Part shown: piece by piece, positions 1 through 10,161 of the stretch
Numbering within the stretch: position 1 is the first letter of the stretch
Layout of the letters: the number at the start of each line of letters is the position of its first letter
Source: Tribonema minus
Taxonomy: Eukaryota > Sar > Xanthophyceae > Tribonematales > Tribonemataceae
Length of the DNA stretch: 64,000 bases
Assembly (NCBI GenBank): GCA_017506865.1
Contig: JAFCMP010000519.1
Span: 62,001 to 126,000, forward strand
Direction of reading: 5' to 3'
Program-made: the position numbers and the translations under genes
Notes under the pieces: model-generated
What the model was told of the DNA's origin: nothing
Databases searched by the model: none
Seen by the model: the letters and a program-made list of their open reading frames with translations, nothing else

Positions 1-189
1 CACCCAGTACCATGGCAAAGCCAACAGCAGTTTCACTGCCACGCCGTGCACTTGACGCGTCATGCACCACGTGTGTTTTTACCTGATGCTGCTACATACT
101 CAATCAGTCAGTTGTGCAGACGCATGATTCAAGCAAGGCGTCGCTAGTAGCATGTATTTCGGAGTGACTTTGTTTGTGTTCCCGCTAGG

Positions 190-900
190 GGTTCCGATCG
201 AAACTGTTCGAACACTTTTCGAACAAACACAAATTTTTCGAACGAACGCTCGAACAGTTCGAACCTCAAATAGGCTATAAAACACCCCTAAACACCTACT
301 ATAAGCATTGCATTATCATTGGCATGCATTATCATGGTCGTGTGGGCATTTATCGATGATAAAATTCTGTTTGTTCGAAAAGTGTTCGAACAGTTTCGAT
401 CGGGCTGCCCGGCCCCGGCCCTGACTCCGTCACCGTTGGCAGCTGCCTGCCGTGATCATCTCATCGAGGTGGTCGCGGAGCAGCTTCCTGTGCTTGGTCT
501 GCATGTGGCACTGCAACAGAGTGGTGTTATTCTGCGATCGTGAGGTCGCAGTGCTTGCAGCGCACGCAGAGCTGCCTTGCACATACTTCCAGAAGTGCTG
601 CGACCACTGAGATCTCGCATTGGCAGGGGCTTTGGAGCCTGCATGTGCGGTGGGTCCATTGCTGCTGGTGCCTGTCCTACTTGTGGCACCCCCTCCGTCG
701 GAATCATAGCTCATTCTAGATGCGCACAAACCCCAAAAACTCAGGTAAGTTACTGTTGAAGTAAGGTGTTCGAACAATGTTCGAACGCGTGTTTGAGTTC
801 GGTTCGATGTTCGAGTTCGAACAAATATATTTCGAACGAACGTTCGAGTCGAACGAACATATCGAACGTTCGACACTGTTTCGAACGATTGGAAACCCTA
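190..900. repeat. TTCGAA-rich interspersed repeat
   Basis: Two blocks (about 195-260 and 765-895) and one short relative near 373-400 are crowded with the palindromic hexamer TTCGAA, often as GTTCGAAC or TTCGAACGAACG. Spacing is irregular, so this is a degenerate motif cluster, not a clean satellite. Open frames through it translate to low-complexity peptides on both strands and are not credible genes. The two blocks flank a GC-richer stretch (400-720) with no recognisable coding signal. Confidence 0.7.
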
Positions 901-2085
901 GTTCCCGCTTCAAATTGGCCTTGCCACATGCATGCGCATGCCACAGCACCAGTTTAGTTCTCGCTGTCCGCTCATCATGACAGCGTGCCTGCCACTCTGC
1001 TGATTCTTTGTTGTCCAGGCTGCATATGGTTGGGTCGTGCATGCCACAAGCAGGAGAAGCCAGCCGTGTGCATGCGTCGGGCAAGGACGATCGCGGCACG
1101 CGGCGCGTTGAGATTGGGGCCCAAGGAGAGGACGGCCATACGGCGATAGCATTGGAAGTTTGGTGGTGCGGGGGGGTGCGGGGGAGGGGGGCGGCGGGGC
1201 ATCAGCAGGCAGAGCAGAGAACGCAGCGGCTGTTGAGAGCAGCAACTTTTTGAACTGTGGTACATGGCTGATGACAATGCATATATGCATTTTCATGCAA
1301 GCCCTGTGTGTACTGTGTCGTGTTGCATTGCATGGTGAACGCACATGCAACTCATACACGCTTATGATGTTGTCATGCTGCGTTAAGCCGTATATTGTGG
1401 CCTGCAAAAGCACATCATACGGTCTCGCACTTGCCTTCTTCGTGTGTTGGCTGCACCACCTGGACATCACGTGACATTATTTCATAACGCTTGCACGATG
1501 TTGCTTGCTGGAGGCACCTCATGTGACTGTAAGTTAGGTGGCACCGCATGATGTTTGCTAGCAAAGGAGATCACATGACCACTTTCAGCAGCACATCAGT
1601 GATTCTGTGCTCTGGTGCAGTGGCGCATCTTGTGATGTGAGCTGAGCATGACTTGGCACAACACACAATGTCAGTATGATGCCTTACACATATGATGCCC
1701 CAAGAGCGAACGTCGGGATGTTCCTGTTTCACCAAATGACCTAAACCCTAGCCCTAAGGCCATGATGTCCAAGATGTTCCATGCACCTGACATCTTGTGG
1801 TATCATATGGGACCCCAACAGGTCCACCTGTGTTTCCATTTCTCGAAGCACATGTTCCAGGTCGTTCTGTGCACGGGTTGCAACATTTGCTGTTCTCAGA
1901 TTGCTTTTATACTCCATTTTTAAAGTCAATCCTACAGGTGTCTGTGCAGTGCACATATGCAGCAAACATATGGAGGTCGATGCATTTGTGATTAATATCG
2001 GCGCTTGGCCCAGGCACGATTTAATGCTTTCAATTGCAGTCAACCATCTTCGAACTTAGGCCTACAACGTAACAACGTAGGGAAT
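901..2085. other. Non-coding stretch, no gene recognised
   Basis: No frame here shows a protein family I recognise or a convincing exon pair. A G-rich tract lies at about 1165-1200. A telomere-like CTAAACCCTAGCCCTAAGG sits near 1741. The rest looks like ordinary spacer. Confidence 0.5.
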
Positions 2086-2605
2086 CTATTTTGTCATCAA
2101 AAGGCTGCTCCCTTCATGTTGACACCTCTCTAGTAGTCCGGTGCGCATATCTGTTACCGGTGACGAAATTGAAAGGAGCTTGCCCTTATAAACCAGTGCA
2201 CTCAAAGCTAGCACTTGCACGCACCTGCTCATGCACATGCTTGGTGTACAGCAGCGAATAGTGTACGTACAGCAGCAATTGCACGCGCTGGCACGCAAAC
2301 ACAGTACGGAAACGAACGGGAACACAGCGAGCGAACGCAAGTAAACAAACGTCTTTGAGCACGACACATCACACAGTCGAACACCTGCTCGATCAATAGT
2401 TGTGGAATGAGCACCCCCCACAGTAGTCGCACGCTTGGCTGCACGCCGGATGATGCCACTCCCTGTATGTGTGTTCACGTGCCGAATCCACCAGCACTGC
2501 ATGAGCCGGCACTGCGTCACTGTCCGCTGCCGCCCGGCCCACCACCTTCAGTCCCACAGCTCCTGCAGGCGCAACGCATGCTGTCGCACTGAATCTCCGT
2601 ATCAC

Positions 2606-3322
2606 CTTGGCAAGAATGCGCGCAACAGGCGACGGTACTGCGGTGGCGGCGGCCTCACGGCAGTCCAGATGCACTGCCCCCAGCACAGCCTCAAATGTGT
2701 CAGCTTTGACCTTGTCGCTCACTAGCCACGCGCACTGGCCGGAGCCATCGCGGAGCAGTTGCGGCAGACCAAGGCATTGCGCATACCTGGCGCATGCAGT
2801 TGTGTCCACATTGGCCTTGCGGCGTTCAGTCAGGTGACTCGTGGCGATAATTGGCGGCAGTGGTAATGTAGAGCCAATCCGAGACAGCGTGCTGCAGCGG
2901 AGGAGGGTGGGGGCCGTAGCATGCGTCAAAGCACATTTTGAACACATAAATTCACATTTTTCTCGGTGAATGAAGCAAAGCCTTAAACAAACAATACTGC
3001 AGTGGATGACGTGATGAGCACAGGCACTGACTCATACTGTGAAGAACAATGGAAGACATCAGCACCTGACACAGCAAGTAGCACCGATGCGGCAGGGGCT
3101 GCGCCACACATCACTTTGAAGCATTGCAGGTTGCACAGCTAGTGCTCACTTGTAGAACGCTATCTCCTAACCACTCCAAAGCCCCATTGTCTCCGGTCGC
3201 CGTTTCAACCTCGTTGACAAAGCTCTTGAGTGTGAGTGCCTGCAGCAGCAGCATCTTGTCATTGAACTCGTACCCGAGGGCCTCCTCTGCAGCTGGCACC
3301 AGGCTCTGCAGTCCCTCCTTAT
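2606..3322 (-). CDS. RNase III-domain protein, partial, with apparent frameshift
   Basis: Two exons carry a ribonuclease III fold. Exon A (3322-3150) encodes the helix ending in the family signature, ALEWLGDSVLQ (consensus LEFLGDAVL), and stops at a GTGAGC donor in phase 0. Exon B starts at 2891 after a CTGCAG acceptor and reads HAVSDWLY, as expected after the signature. About 20 codons later this frame hits TGA. The next family block, LTERRKANV through VSDKVKADTFEAVLGAVHLD (the second catalytic acidic patch), continues in the +1 frame to a possible donor at 2606 (AAG, then GTGATA). The family cleaves double-stranded RNA using acidic residues seen here as E and D in both blocks. Upstream exons beyond 3322 and any dsRNA-binding domain downstream (2090-2600 has open frames) were not resolved. 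It could be a pseudogene, a sequencing indel, or a programmed shift. Family call is fairly firm; gene structure is not. Confidence 0.7.
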
Positions 3323-3344
3323 CTGCGGAGGGCGCACGCAGCAT

Positions 3345-5140
3345 GCTTCTCAGGGTGGCGATGCCTGCTGTGGAATGGCGGTGGTGCCGAGTCGGACGGT
3401 GGTGTGGCGCACGGCTGCTGCTGCTGTTGCTGAAGCCTGTTGAAACTGATGAACCAATGGCTGCAATGATGGCAGTGTGACAATTGATTCAATTTATTAT
3501 GGTGTATTTGAGTTGACCATGTTTGAGGAGGGCGCGGATGACAGACACCTGAAAATATGTTGAGTACATACAAGGGTGACAAGACGGCACAACAGTACAG
3601 GATGAGCACTGCTATGAGCACATCCCAAAAGGCAGCTCAACGGGCTGCGAGGACTCAGATGTGTGCACAGCCGAGAGCCATGCTGCTGCCAAAGTGTCAC
3701 ATTCTGACTATTGACGCCATGATGACCCATATATTGGCTTGAACAACCTCATTCTGGGTTATACACTTGGCAACCTCACAAACAACATCAGCACCACAAC
3801 GAGGGCCCAGATTGAGACAGGGCACAATGACTTTGAGAAGCGTCAGATACAGTTCAAGAGGCCAGCCGCTCTGCTGCAGCCATATGGTGCGCTGCTGAAT
3901 GATGGCGCTATGATGAAATGTGAGGGAGCCGCGCGCACAGCGGCAGTTGAGTGCGACAAAGTAGTGGACAAATGCAGCGGCGAGGTCGCTGCAGTGCCGC
4001 AACAACTTTCAAGTGCTGCCCAACCGGAAAGTGCTAGTGCTGCATGTAATTTGTGACACTGTATTACTGACACGCTGCACACGGTGGGGTGAGGAATCAG
4101 GGACAGCATGAATAAGAATAGGTGAACATCAGCAGTCGATTGCTGCTCCCACCAAAATGTCGCCGCCCGCATGCTGGAGCTAGGAATCAGTTACAACATA
4201 AGTTGCTGTGCAATGAGAGTAGGAGAACGTCAGCTGCTGAATAGTTGCTCCCACCTTGCCACCTGCATGCTGTGCATTACACAGTTGCACTGACTCATCG
4301 GATATCTAGCGCACCACCACCACAGAGCAGCAAAAAAAGTGGTGTAATCACTCATGCATAATGAATCATCTATGTACCGCACGATGCCGTCTTCTGCCAC
4401 ATACTGCCCTACTGTGACGTCAACGTGCAGGTGCAGTAGAAACGATTGTCCCTTCTGCCCTCAGAGTCAGAGAGGTGGACAACCATTGGACAGAAAAAAG
4501 TACATGCTGCACAATGCCCTGCAAAACACTCATGAGCGGTGCTCAACCCTAGCAACTCCTTTCGAGCTGTGGACTGCACTTAGAAGCGGCACACACTTTC
4601 CGAATCTTACAGGTAGCTCACCTATCACTAATCGCGTAGGTAGACACTCTGACGAGAACCCAAGCTGTCCACCAGCAGCTGCTGTCTGGCGATCTGGGTT
4701 TGGCTGGGTTTGGCACCGCTTGACAAGATCAGCAAGCCTGTTGTAGCAATAGAAGCAGAGCATCGAAGCACAATGAGGCACCAATGCTTTCACCAGCTCG
4801 TAATTTAGTACTTGGCAACCCCCATCTATGCAGCTTGATGCAAGTGTAATAAGATGTTGGCACTGGCGCAGTTTTTGTATCTAGTGAGCTAGTTGCAATA
4901 AGTGCAATAAAGCTTGCACTACGGCCGTGGTTTTTTTCAGTGTTGTTTAGGACAAGGAATAATTTGTAGCATGTGTGTATCTGAGCTGAGCCATTTCCAA
5001 AATGGATACGAGTGTGTATCTCGCATGCATGGAAAAACGCAGACAGGTGCTTAAAAAAAAAAAAACTGAGAAAGGGCGAGGCAGGAGAGACAAGAGAAGC
5101 ATAAGAATGACGCTCGCTGGAAGGGGTACAACAGCGAGTC
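3345..5140. other. Unassigned stretch with orphan open frames
   Basis: A plus-strand frame at about 3720-4056 (reads LNNLILGYTLGNLTNNIS at its start, ends at TGA) and another at 4354-4746 (Cys-rich CRCSRNDCPFC near its start) look more protein-like than random. Neither has a clear family, start or partner exon. They may be exons of the plus-strand gene that follows or decayed element sequence. A poly-A run lies near 5053. Confidence 0.3.
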
Positions 5141-5144
5141 AACA

Positions 5145-6193
5145 GTGGCGCCCTACGCCAGCAGCGCGCCGAAGTACCCCTCAGACCACATCAGAACTGA
5201 TAAGTCGGCACATGCTTGTGACACTGGTGATGCGGTGGACTTGATTGACCTTGCAAAGCACCTGACGCGTGTCGCAGCATCGGCTGTCAACATATACGTT
5301 CTTTCCAAAACGCCAAGCCTTATGCGCGTTGAGGATGTCAACGTAGAAGACATTCTTGCCTTGGCAAGCATGGCGGATATGGTGGCGGCAAGGGAGGTGC
5401 GTGCAGAAGAGGCGTGTGCAGAAGTAAGTCTGACAGCTGAGTGGTTTAAGCTGCGCACTTGTGGGGCTAGCAAGGCCTTGGACGCCAGTTCAATTCCTAC
5501 AGGAAGCACAATGTGAACAGTCAAGAACAACTAGCTTCTGCAACCCATAAACAGATTTGTCTGTATAGAAGTGGAGCGTGCGTTGGCATATTATGACATA
5601 CACGGAGGCGCACGCTGAGCGCATTGCAGATGCTGTCAACGAAGAGGGCGGCAAGAGGGCCCGAAAGGAGCCTGTTGTGGCAGCACCCACAGCGGCAGTC
5701 ATGGAGAGTTGCAGTGCGCTCGTCACTGCGCCGACGCACCAAGTTCCGACTGCCCAAACTGACAGTGCTGAGCCTAACGCCCCTACATAGTGTGCAGCAG
5801 CATCGCAGGCATCCTCTCCAACCGCCCAGCCTGAGAGAGCCGAACCGGTGTTGGCCATGGTGTGTGCAAAATTTCATACAGAACAGTGCAGCAAGTGTAA
5901 AAACATGAAACCACTGGCAGAATGTAGTAAGAACAGTGTGGTGCTGCTGGCTTTCAAAGTTACCACTGAGCTAAAAAGCTTGTGCACACTTGGCAGGGCA
6001 GCCGTCCCCTTCTGGGGTGCCAGGATACCACAACAGGTCAAGAAAGGGCGGGATGCAATCCTTCTGCAAGGAGTGCATACAAGTAGTGAGTACAACACGT
6101 GTGGGCTTCATACCCAATCTCATCACCAACTTCAAACAGCGGTCCAAGCAGCGTGGTATGAACCAGAGCATTGATTATACACCAGAGGCGTGA
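5145..6193 (+). CDS. Zinc-domain protein (paired CxxC), unidentified
   Basis: A likely two- or three-exon gene. The first frame (5145 to a GTAAGT donor near 5426) gives a Val/Ala-rich helical segment. A second frame from about 5590 is Ala/Thr-rich, then reads QCSKCKNMKPLAEC, and after an intron ending near 6043 resumes as RKGGMQSFCKECIQ, then about 33 residues to TGA. The two CxxC pairs resemble the short zinc-binding module, consensus CSKC...KPLSEF...CKEC, common in algal and phage proteins near HNH or endonuclease VII-like nucleases. No nuclease motif is visible here. One in-frame TAG (about 5789) separates the Ala/Thr-rich part from the Cys module, so a further intron or pseudogene decay is possible; TAG is a true stop elsewhere in the window. 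Start and exon borders are uncertain. Confidence 0.45.
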
Positions 6194-6224
6194 TGTTCGA
6201 CTCAGCGCTCAAGAAGGTGTAGGA

Positions 6225-6770
6225 GACTTGAGACTGCGCCATCGCCCGCGTCAAACGAATTGCCAAGCCAGCGCTTCAGTGCATCAACAGACACGAGGGC
6301 GGCTATCAACATAATCAACAAAAGCCGATTTACAAGTGGAGGCGACATGCGATGACCTGCAGCGCCATCGCTCTCGTCAAACGATTGCCCTGCCAGCGCT
6401 CCACTTCATCAACCCGACAATATCAAACTTCACGCGAGCGAGTATCAACATCAATCAACAAAAGCCGACTCACGAGTGGAGGCGACTTGAGACCTCACCT
6501 GCGGCGCCATCGCCCTCGTCAAACGAATCGCCCAGCCAGCGCTCCGGTTTGTCGATACGACACAATAAACCTTCAGGCAACGATCAACATCAATCAACAA
6601 AGTCTATCAACTTGTTGAAGCGACTTGAGACCTCACCTGCAGCGCCATCGCCTTCTTCAAACGAATCGCCCAGCCAGAGCTCAAGTCCATCGACACGACA
6701 AAATCAAACCTTCGAGGGCGGTTATCAACCAAAGTCTAGACTTTAGTGTATTTGCATGTGGAGGCGACTT
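6225..6770. repeat. Tandem repeat, ~138 bp unit, about four copies
   Basis: Successive copies start with GGAGGCGACTTGAGAC-like sequence near 6225, 6338, 6478 and 6617, with a remnant near 6761. Each holds GCGCCATCGCC-TCGTCAAACGAATCGCC and ends in ATCAACATCAATCAACAAAAG. It follows directly after the stop codon of the zinc-domain gene. An open frame through copies 2-4 repeats the peptide LETSPAAPSPSSNESPSQ, but this is probably a by-product of the repeat length. Confidence 0.8.
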
Positions 6771-6950
6771 TTTTTCCTAGCTCACCTGCAACGTTCCTGG
6801 TATTTGTAGCGAAAGCAGCAGAACAGCGCGCTCGCCCTCACGTCTATACCGCCAATACCGCCAATCCACAATCAAATTAGTTCGCAGTTTCTGCGGCGTG
6901 TCAACTTCTCGCGAACGGTCCAAAGGACGTTGAGCGTAATTGCAAAACAA

Positions 6951-8370
6951 GAAAGCACCCCCCTCCTAAAGGAATGGGGGGGCGAGCGACCCGGGAACAG
7001 ACAGCCTCTTGTGTAAGTTGCGCTTAAAGCAGGTCAGAGACCATCACCTCAGCATTTGCTTGAATCTGAAACATATGTATCACCTCATGTTTTCTGCTGT
7101 GCATTGCCAGTAAGCCGTCCTGCAACGCTTAGCACATGAACACCACCAGCCAAAAAGGGTTTTTGGCCCTAACCCTTAAGTAGTCCTAACCCCAAGCAAG
7201 TGAAGTTGCGTAACGGCTTTGAAGTAGACGCTAGCGAACGAAAAGTAGAAGACCGTGAGCCCCTCGAGAGCTGTGCAGGCCGCGAAGCGTGGCCGCAGGC
7301 TTCAGACTGCAGTACGGTACGTGCTAAGCGCTGCACCGCTGCATGCGGTCAGCGCCGCCTGTGCAGCAACACCTCGCGCGCTGGACAGCCAGCGCCAGAA
7401 TAAGCTCGCAGCTTCTGGGTGTTGCCGCTGGGAGCGGCAACAAGACCCCTGCGCGCTGATTGGCGAACGGTTGCAGCGATACGCACGTACGCGTACCCGT
7501 CACCGCAAAAATTAGCACGCCCAGATGCATCAGTAGTGCGGAGGCTTGCGCGCGCCATGACTTAAGAAGGCTCGCGCCCTGAAGGGTCCCTCGCCTACAA
7601 GAAAGCACCCCCTCCTAAAGGAATGGGGGGCGAGCGACCCGAAAACAGCCAGCCTCTGTTTGTAAGTTGCGCAAGGAAGTCAGAGACCATCAACTCAACA
7701 TTTGCTCGGCTCTGCAACGTGTGCACCACCTCATGTTTTCTGTGCATCACCTCATGTTTTCTGTTGCATTGAAACATTGACATTATGTTTTCTGTTGCAT
7801 TGAAATCATGTTTTCTGTTGCATTGAAATCATGTTATGCAGCATGCTGCGGGATTACATCTGCATTACCATTAAGCCGTGCTGCCACGCTTAGCACATCA
7901 ACAATCACTCTGACTTAACCCTAAGTAACCCTAGCCCTAGGTTAAACGCTCTTGAAGTGATTGCGCGTAACGGGTTGAAGTAGAGGAAGAACTTCGGGAA
8001 AAAGTAGACTTGTGAGCCCTCGAGAGCTCTGCAAGCCGCGAAGCGTGGCCGCAGGCTCGAGGCTGCAGTACGATACGTGCTAAGAGTCGCACCGATGCAT
8101 GCAGTGAGCGCCGCCTTTGCAGCAACACCTCGCGAGCTGGAAAGCCAGCGCCAGAATCAGCTGACAGCTTCCTGAATGTTGCCGGAGGGTGTTGCCGCTG
8201 GGGAGCGGCAACAGAACCCCAGCGCGCTGATTGGTGAACGGTTGTAGCGGTACGCACGTACGCGTAACCGCTCGCAAAAATCAGCACGCCCAGATGCATC
8301 AGTAGTGCGGAGGCTTGAGCGCGCCATGACTTAAGAAGGCTCGCGCCCTGAAGGGTCCCTCGCCTATAAT
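6951..8370. repeat. Direct tandem duplication of a 650-770 bp segment
   Basis: Copy 1 (6951-7600) and copy 2 (7601 to about 8370) both begin with GAAAGCACCCCC and end with GAAGGGTCCCTCGCCTA. Shared landmarks in order: GAATGGGGGGCGAGCGACCCG, CATCACCTCA/CATCAACTCA, a telomere-like ACCCTAAGTA, CGAAGCGTGGCCGCAGGCT, GTTGCCGCTGGGAGCGGCAAC, and GATGCATCAGTAGTGCGGAGG. Copy 2 is longer because of short repeats at 7725-7845. No intact reading frame is shared by both copies, so a non-coding element is likelier than a gene pair. Confidence 0.8.
7725..7845. repeat. Short tandem repeat, ~24 bp ATGTTTTCTGTTGCATTGAA
   Basis: Four to five imperfect copies of CATGTTTTCTGTTGCATTGAA lie side by side in copy 2 of the larger duplication. 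Copy 1 has only one degenerate unit (near 7087), so the array expanded after the duplication. Confidence 0.75.
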
Positions 8371-8805
8371 CTCGTCGCTGTCGTAAATTGGTACGCGTTC
8401 GTTGTAACAGTTGAACAATTTCTTGTGCATTCCACAGGGATCTGCTGCATTGCAATCCTTGCGCGTGCACCATTGTACAGTGCACATCATGGCATGATCA
8501 AACTGCTGCTGCACAGCGGGCTGCATGTCTAAAAAACAGTTCCTGGTCCACTGCATACTTAGGGGAAAAAATGCGCAGTGCTGTCATCAAGACGCAAGAA
8601 AGAGTGGAGTGCGGCATGTCTCACTGGCACCGCTTTGCTCTTATTAGCGCCAGAGTTGACTCAGTTTGAAGATCAGAGTTGCAGACACTAAGTGCACCAT
8701 ACGTCATGTACATATATTGTAGATATTGTAGTTACATGCCAGAACCTAGGCATGCCCTACCCCCTTCCCCCCAAGCTGCTCGCTGTGGCCTAGGAAACAG
8801 TGGCA
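8371..8805. other. Spacer, no gene recognised
   Basis: No convincing exon or RNA gene. Short TA-rich tract near 8705-8735 and a C-rich run near 8758-8772. Confidence 0.4.
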
Positions 8806-8813
8806 AGTCGTAG

Positions 8814-9112
8814 CCAAGCAATGGCGTCGGTCACTGGGTTGCCAGTGGCCCATTCCTGCCACTTGCAGCTGGTGCTCCGGAATGCTCATGTGAGGTTAGG
8901 GTTGGGATTGACTATGATGAAGCAGATTATGTTTTTGCTGTACCTCAGAAGTTTGCAGTTCGGTGCATGGATCAAGCACAAGTCATGTGATGCGAGTACA
9001 GCCATGCAGCAGTGGATACATCAGTCACCTTCAGCAGAGGTCTTTGAGACAGATGGTACTTGAACACGATGTTTTTTTTGCTGTAAAGCAATGCAAAAGC
9101 GTCTTTCGTATG
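8814..9112 (+). pseudogene. Inverted partial copy of SET-gene exon 4 and its intron
   Basis: This segment is nearly identical, in inverted orientation, to about 12432-12730. It carries the last part of SET-gene exon 4 (from GCCAAGCAATGGCGTCGG through the GTGAGGTTAGGGTTGGG donor) and about 200 bases of the following intron (to GCAAAAGCGTCTTTCG). It has no start, no acceptor and no other exons, so it cannot code for the enzyme. A few substitutions separate the arms (for example GGGTTGCCAG here against GGGATGCCAG in the gene), so the copy is recent but not new. The arms are about 3.3 kb apart. Confidence 0.85.
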
Positions 9113-10161
9113 TACACAAGTTGCAAAAGATCTGGGCAGGCCAGGCTCAAACATGCTATATAATTATGTGTTAACCACAAAAATGGACACAACCTAACCT
9201 AAACCCTCAGTGTCCTCTGCATGTTCAAAACAAACTTGGAGATCAAACTAAATGAAACAATACAGGCACTCAGCAGCAAGAGGCCATGCGCAGTTGAAAC
9301 ACAAATAACAACACAGCAATTTCAAGAAGCTGTTTAGAGCAGCTTTCGTATTTGTTCAGACAGGGAGCACTGGCTGCATCACACCGCTCTGCTAACAGCA
9401 ATCGCATATGACAATTGTTAACGGCTTGCAGAGTGTGGTGCTCACATGCAGATGTTACTGCGTGACAGGTCACAACATTGGGCTTATTGGATCATGGACA
9501 TCAACAGGAAGACAAGAAAATGAATGCAGTGAAGAATATTGTCCTAAAAAACGGTTGCGAAAAAGGTGTCCTGTTCTTAAAGCTCTGCTGCGAAACTGGT
9601 ATCTTGCATCGCAGGATCCGTGTCGGTTGCCTGCAGGCGCCATGGCAACAAAAACACAAACAGATGCGCAGTTGCGTGTGACATGAAGTACAGATATGTG
9701 TGATTCAAGGCTACAACTGGCCTGCATTGAGAATAATGGTGTTGCAGAAATACCCACCAGCTTTGTGTGTCTATGATGAAAACAATTTACATTGAAGTAC
9801 TTGCACTCCGACGTAAAATGTGGCCACATCTTCGATAACGCAGCAGCTGAGTGAATCCAGACTGCGCAATATCCCAAGCTGGAATATATCAAGACTCAGC
9901 CCTGCACATTTTACTGCAGAACTACTGACATCTTCAAGATGAGTGAATCATGATATAACGCACGTTCTTCCTGCGCAGCAATACACTGCCATACCGCCAG
10001 AGTAGTCATTAGATTAATACTTATTTAATGCATTCAGCATGCATGTAGAATGAGTGCCTGTTTGCGGTCAACGTCCGTGATGGCTGGCAATATCAATTAA
10101 TGCATGATGAAGGAAATAGTGGCCACAATGTGCGTGTGCAGCAGCAACAGTAACAAGCCCG
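9113..10161. other. Spacer / possible 3' region of SET gene
   Basis: No recognised family. If the GTGAGC donor at 10296 is used, a last exon of the SET gene could lie here on the minus strand, but I see no convincing candidate. A short CCTAACCTAAACCCT tract is near 9190. Confidence 0.35.
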
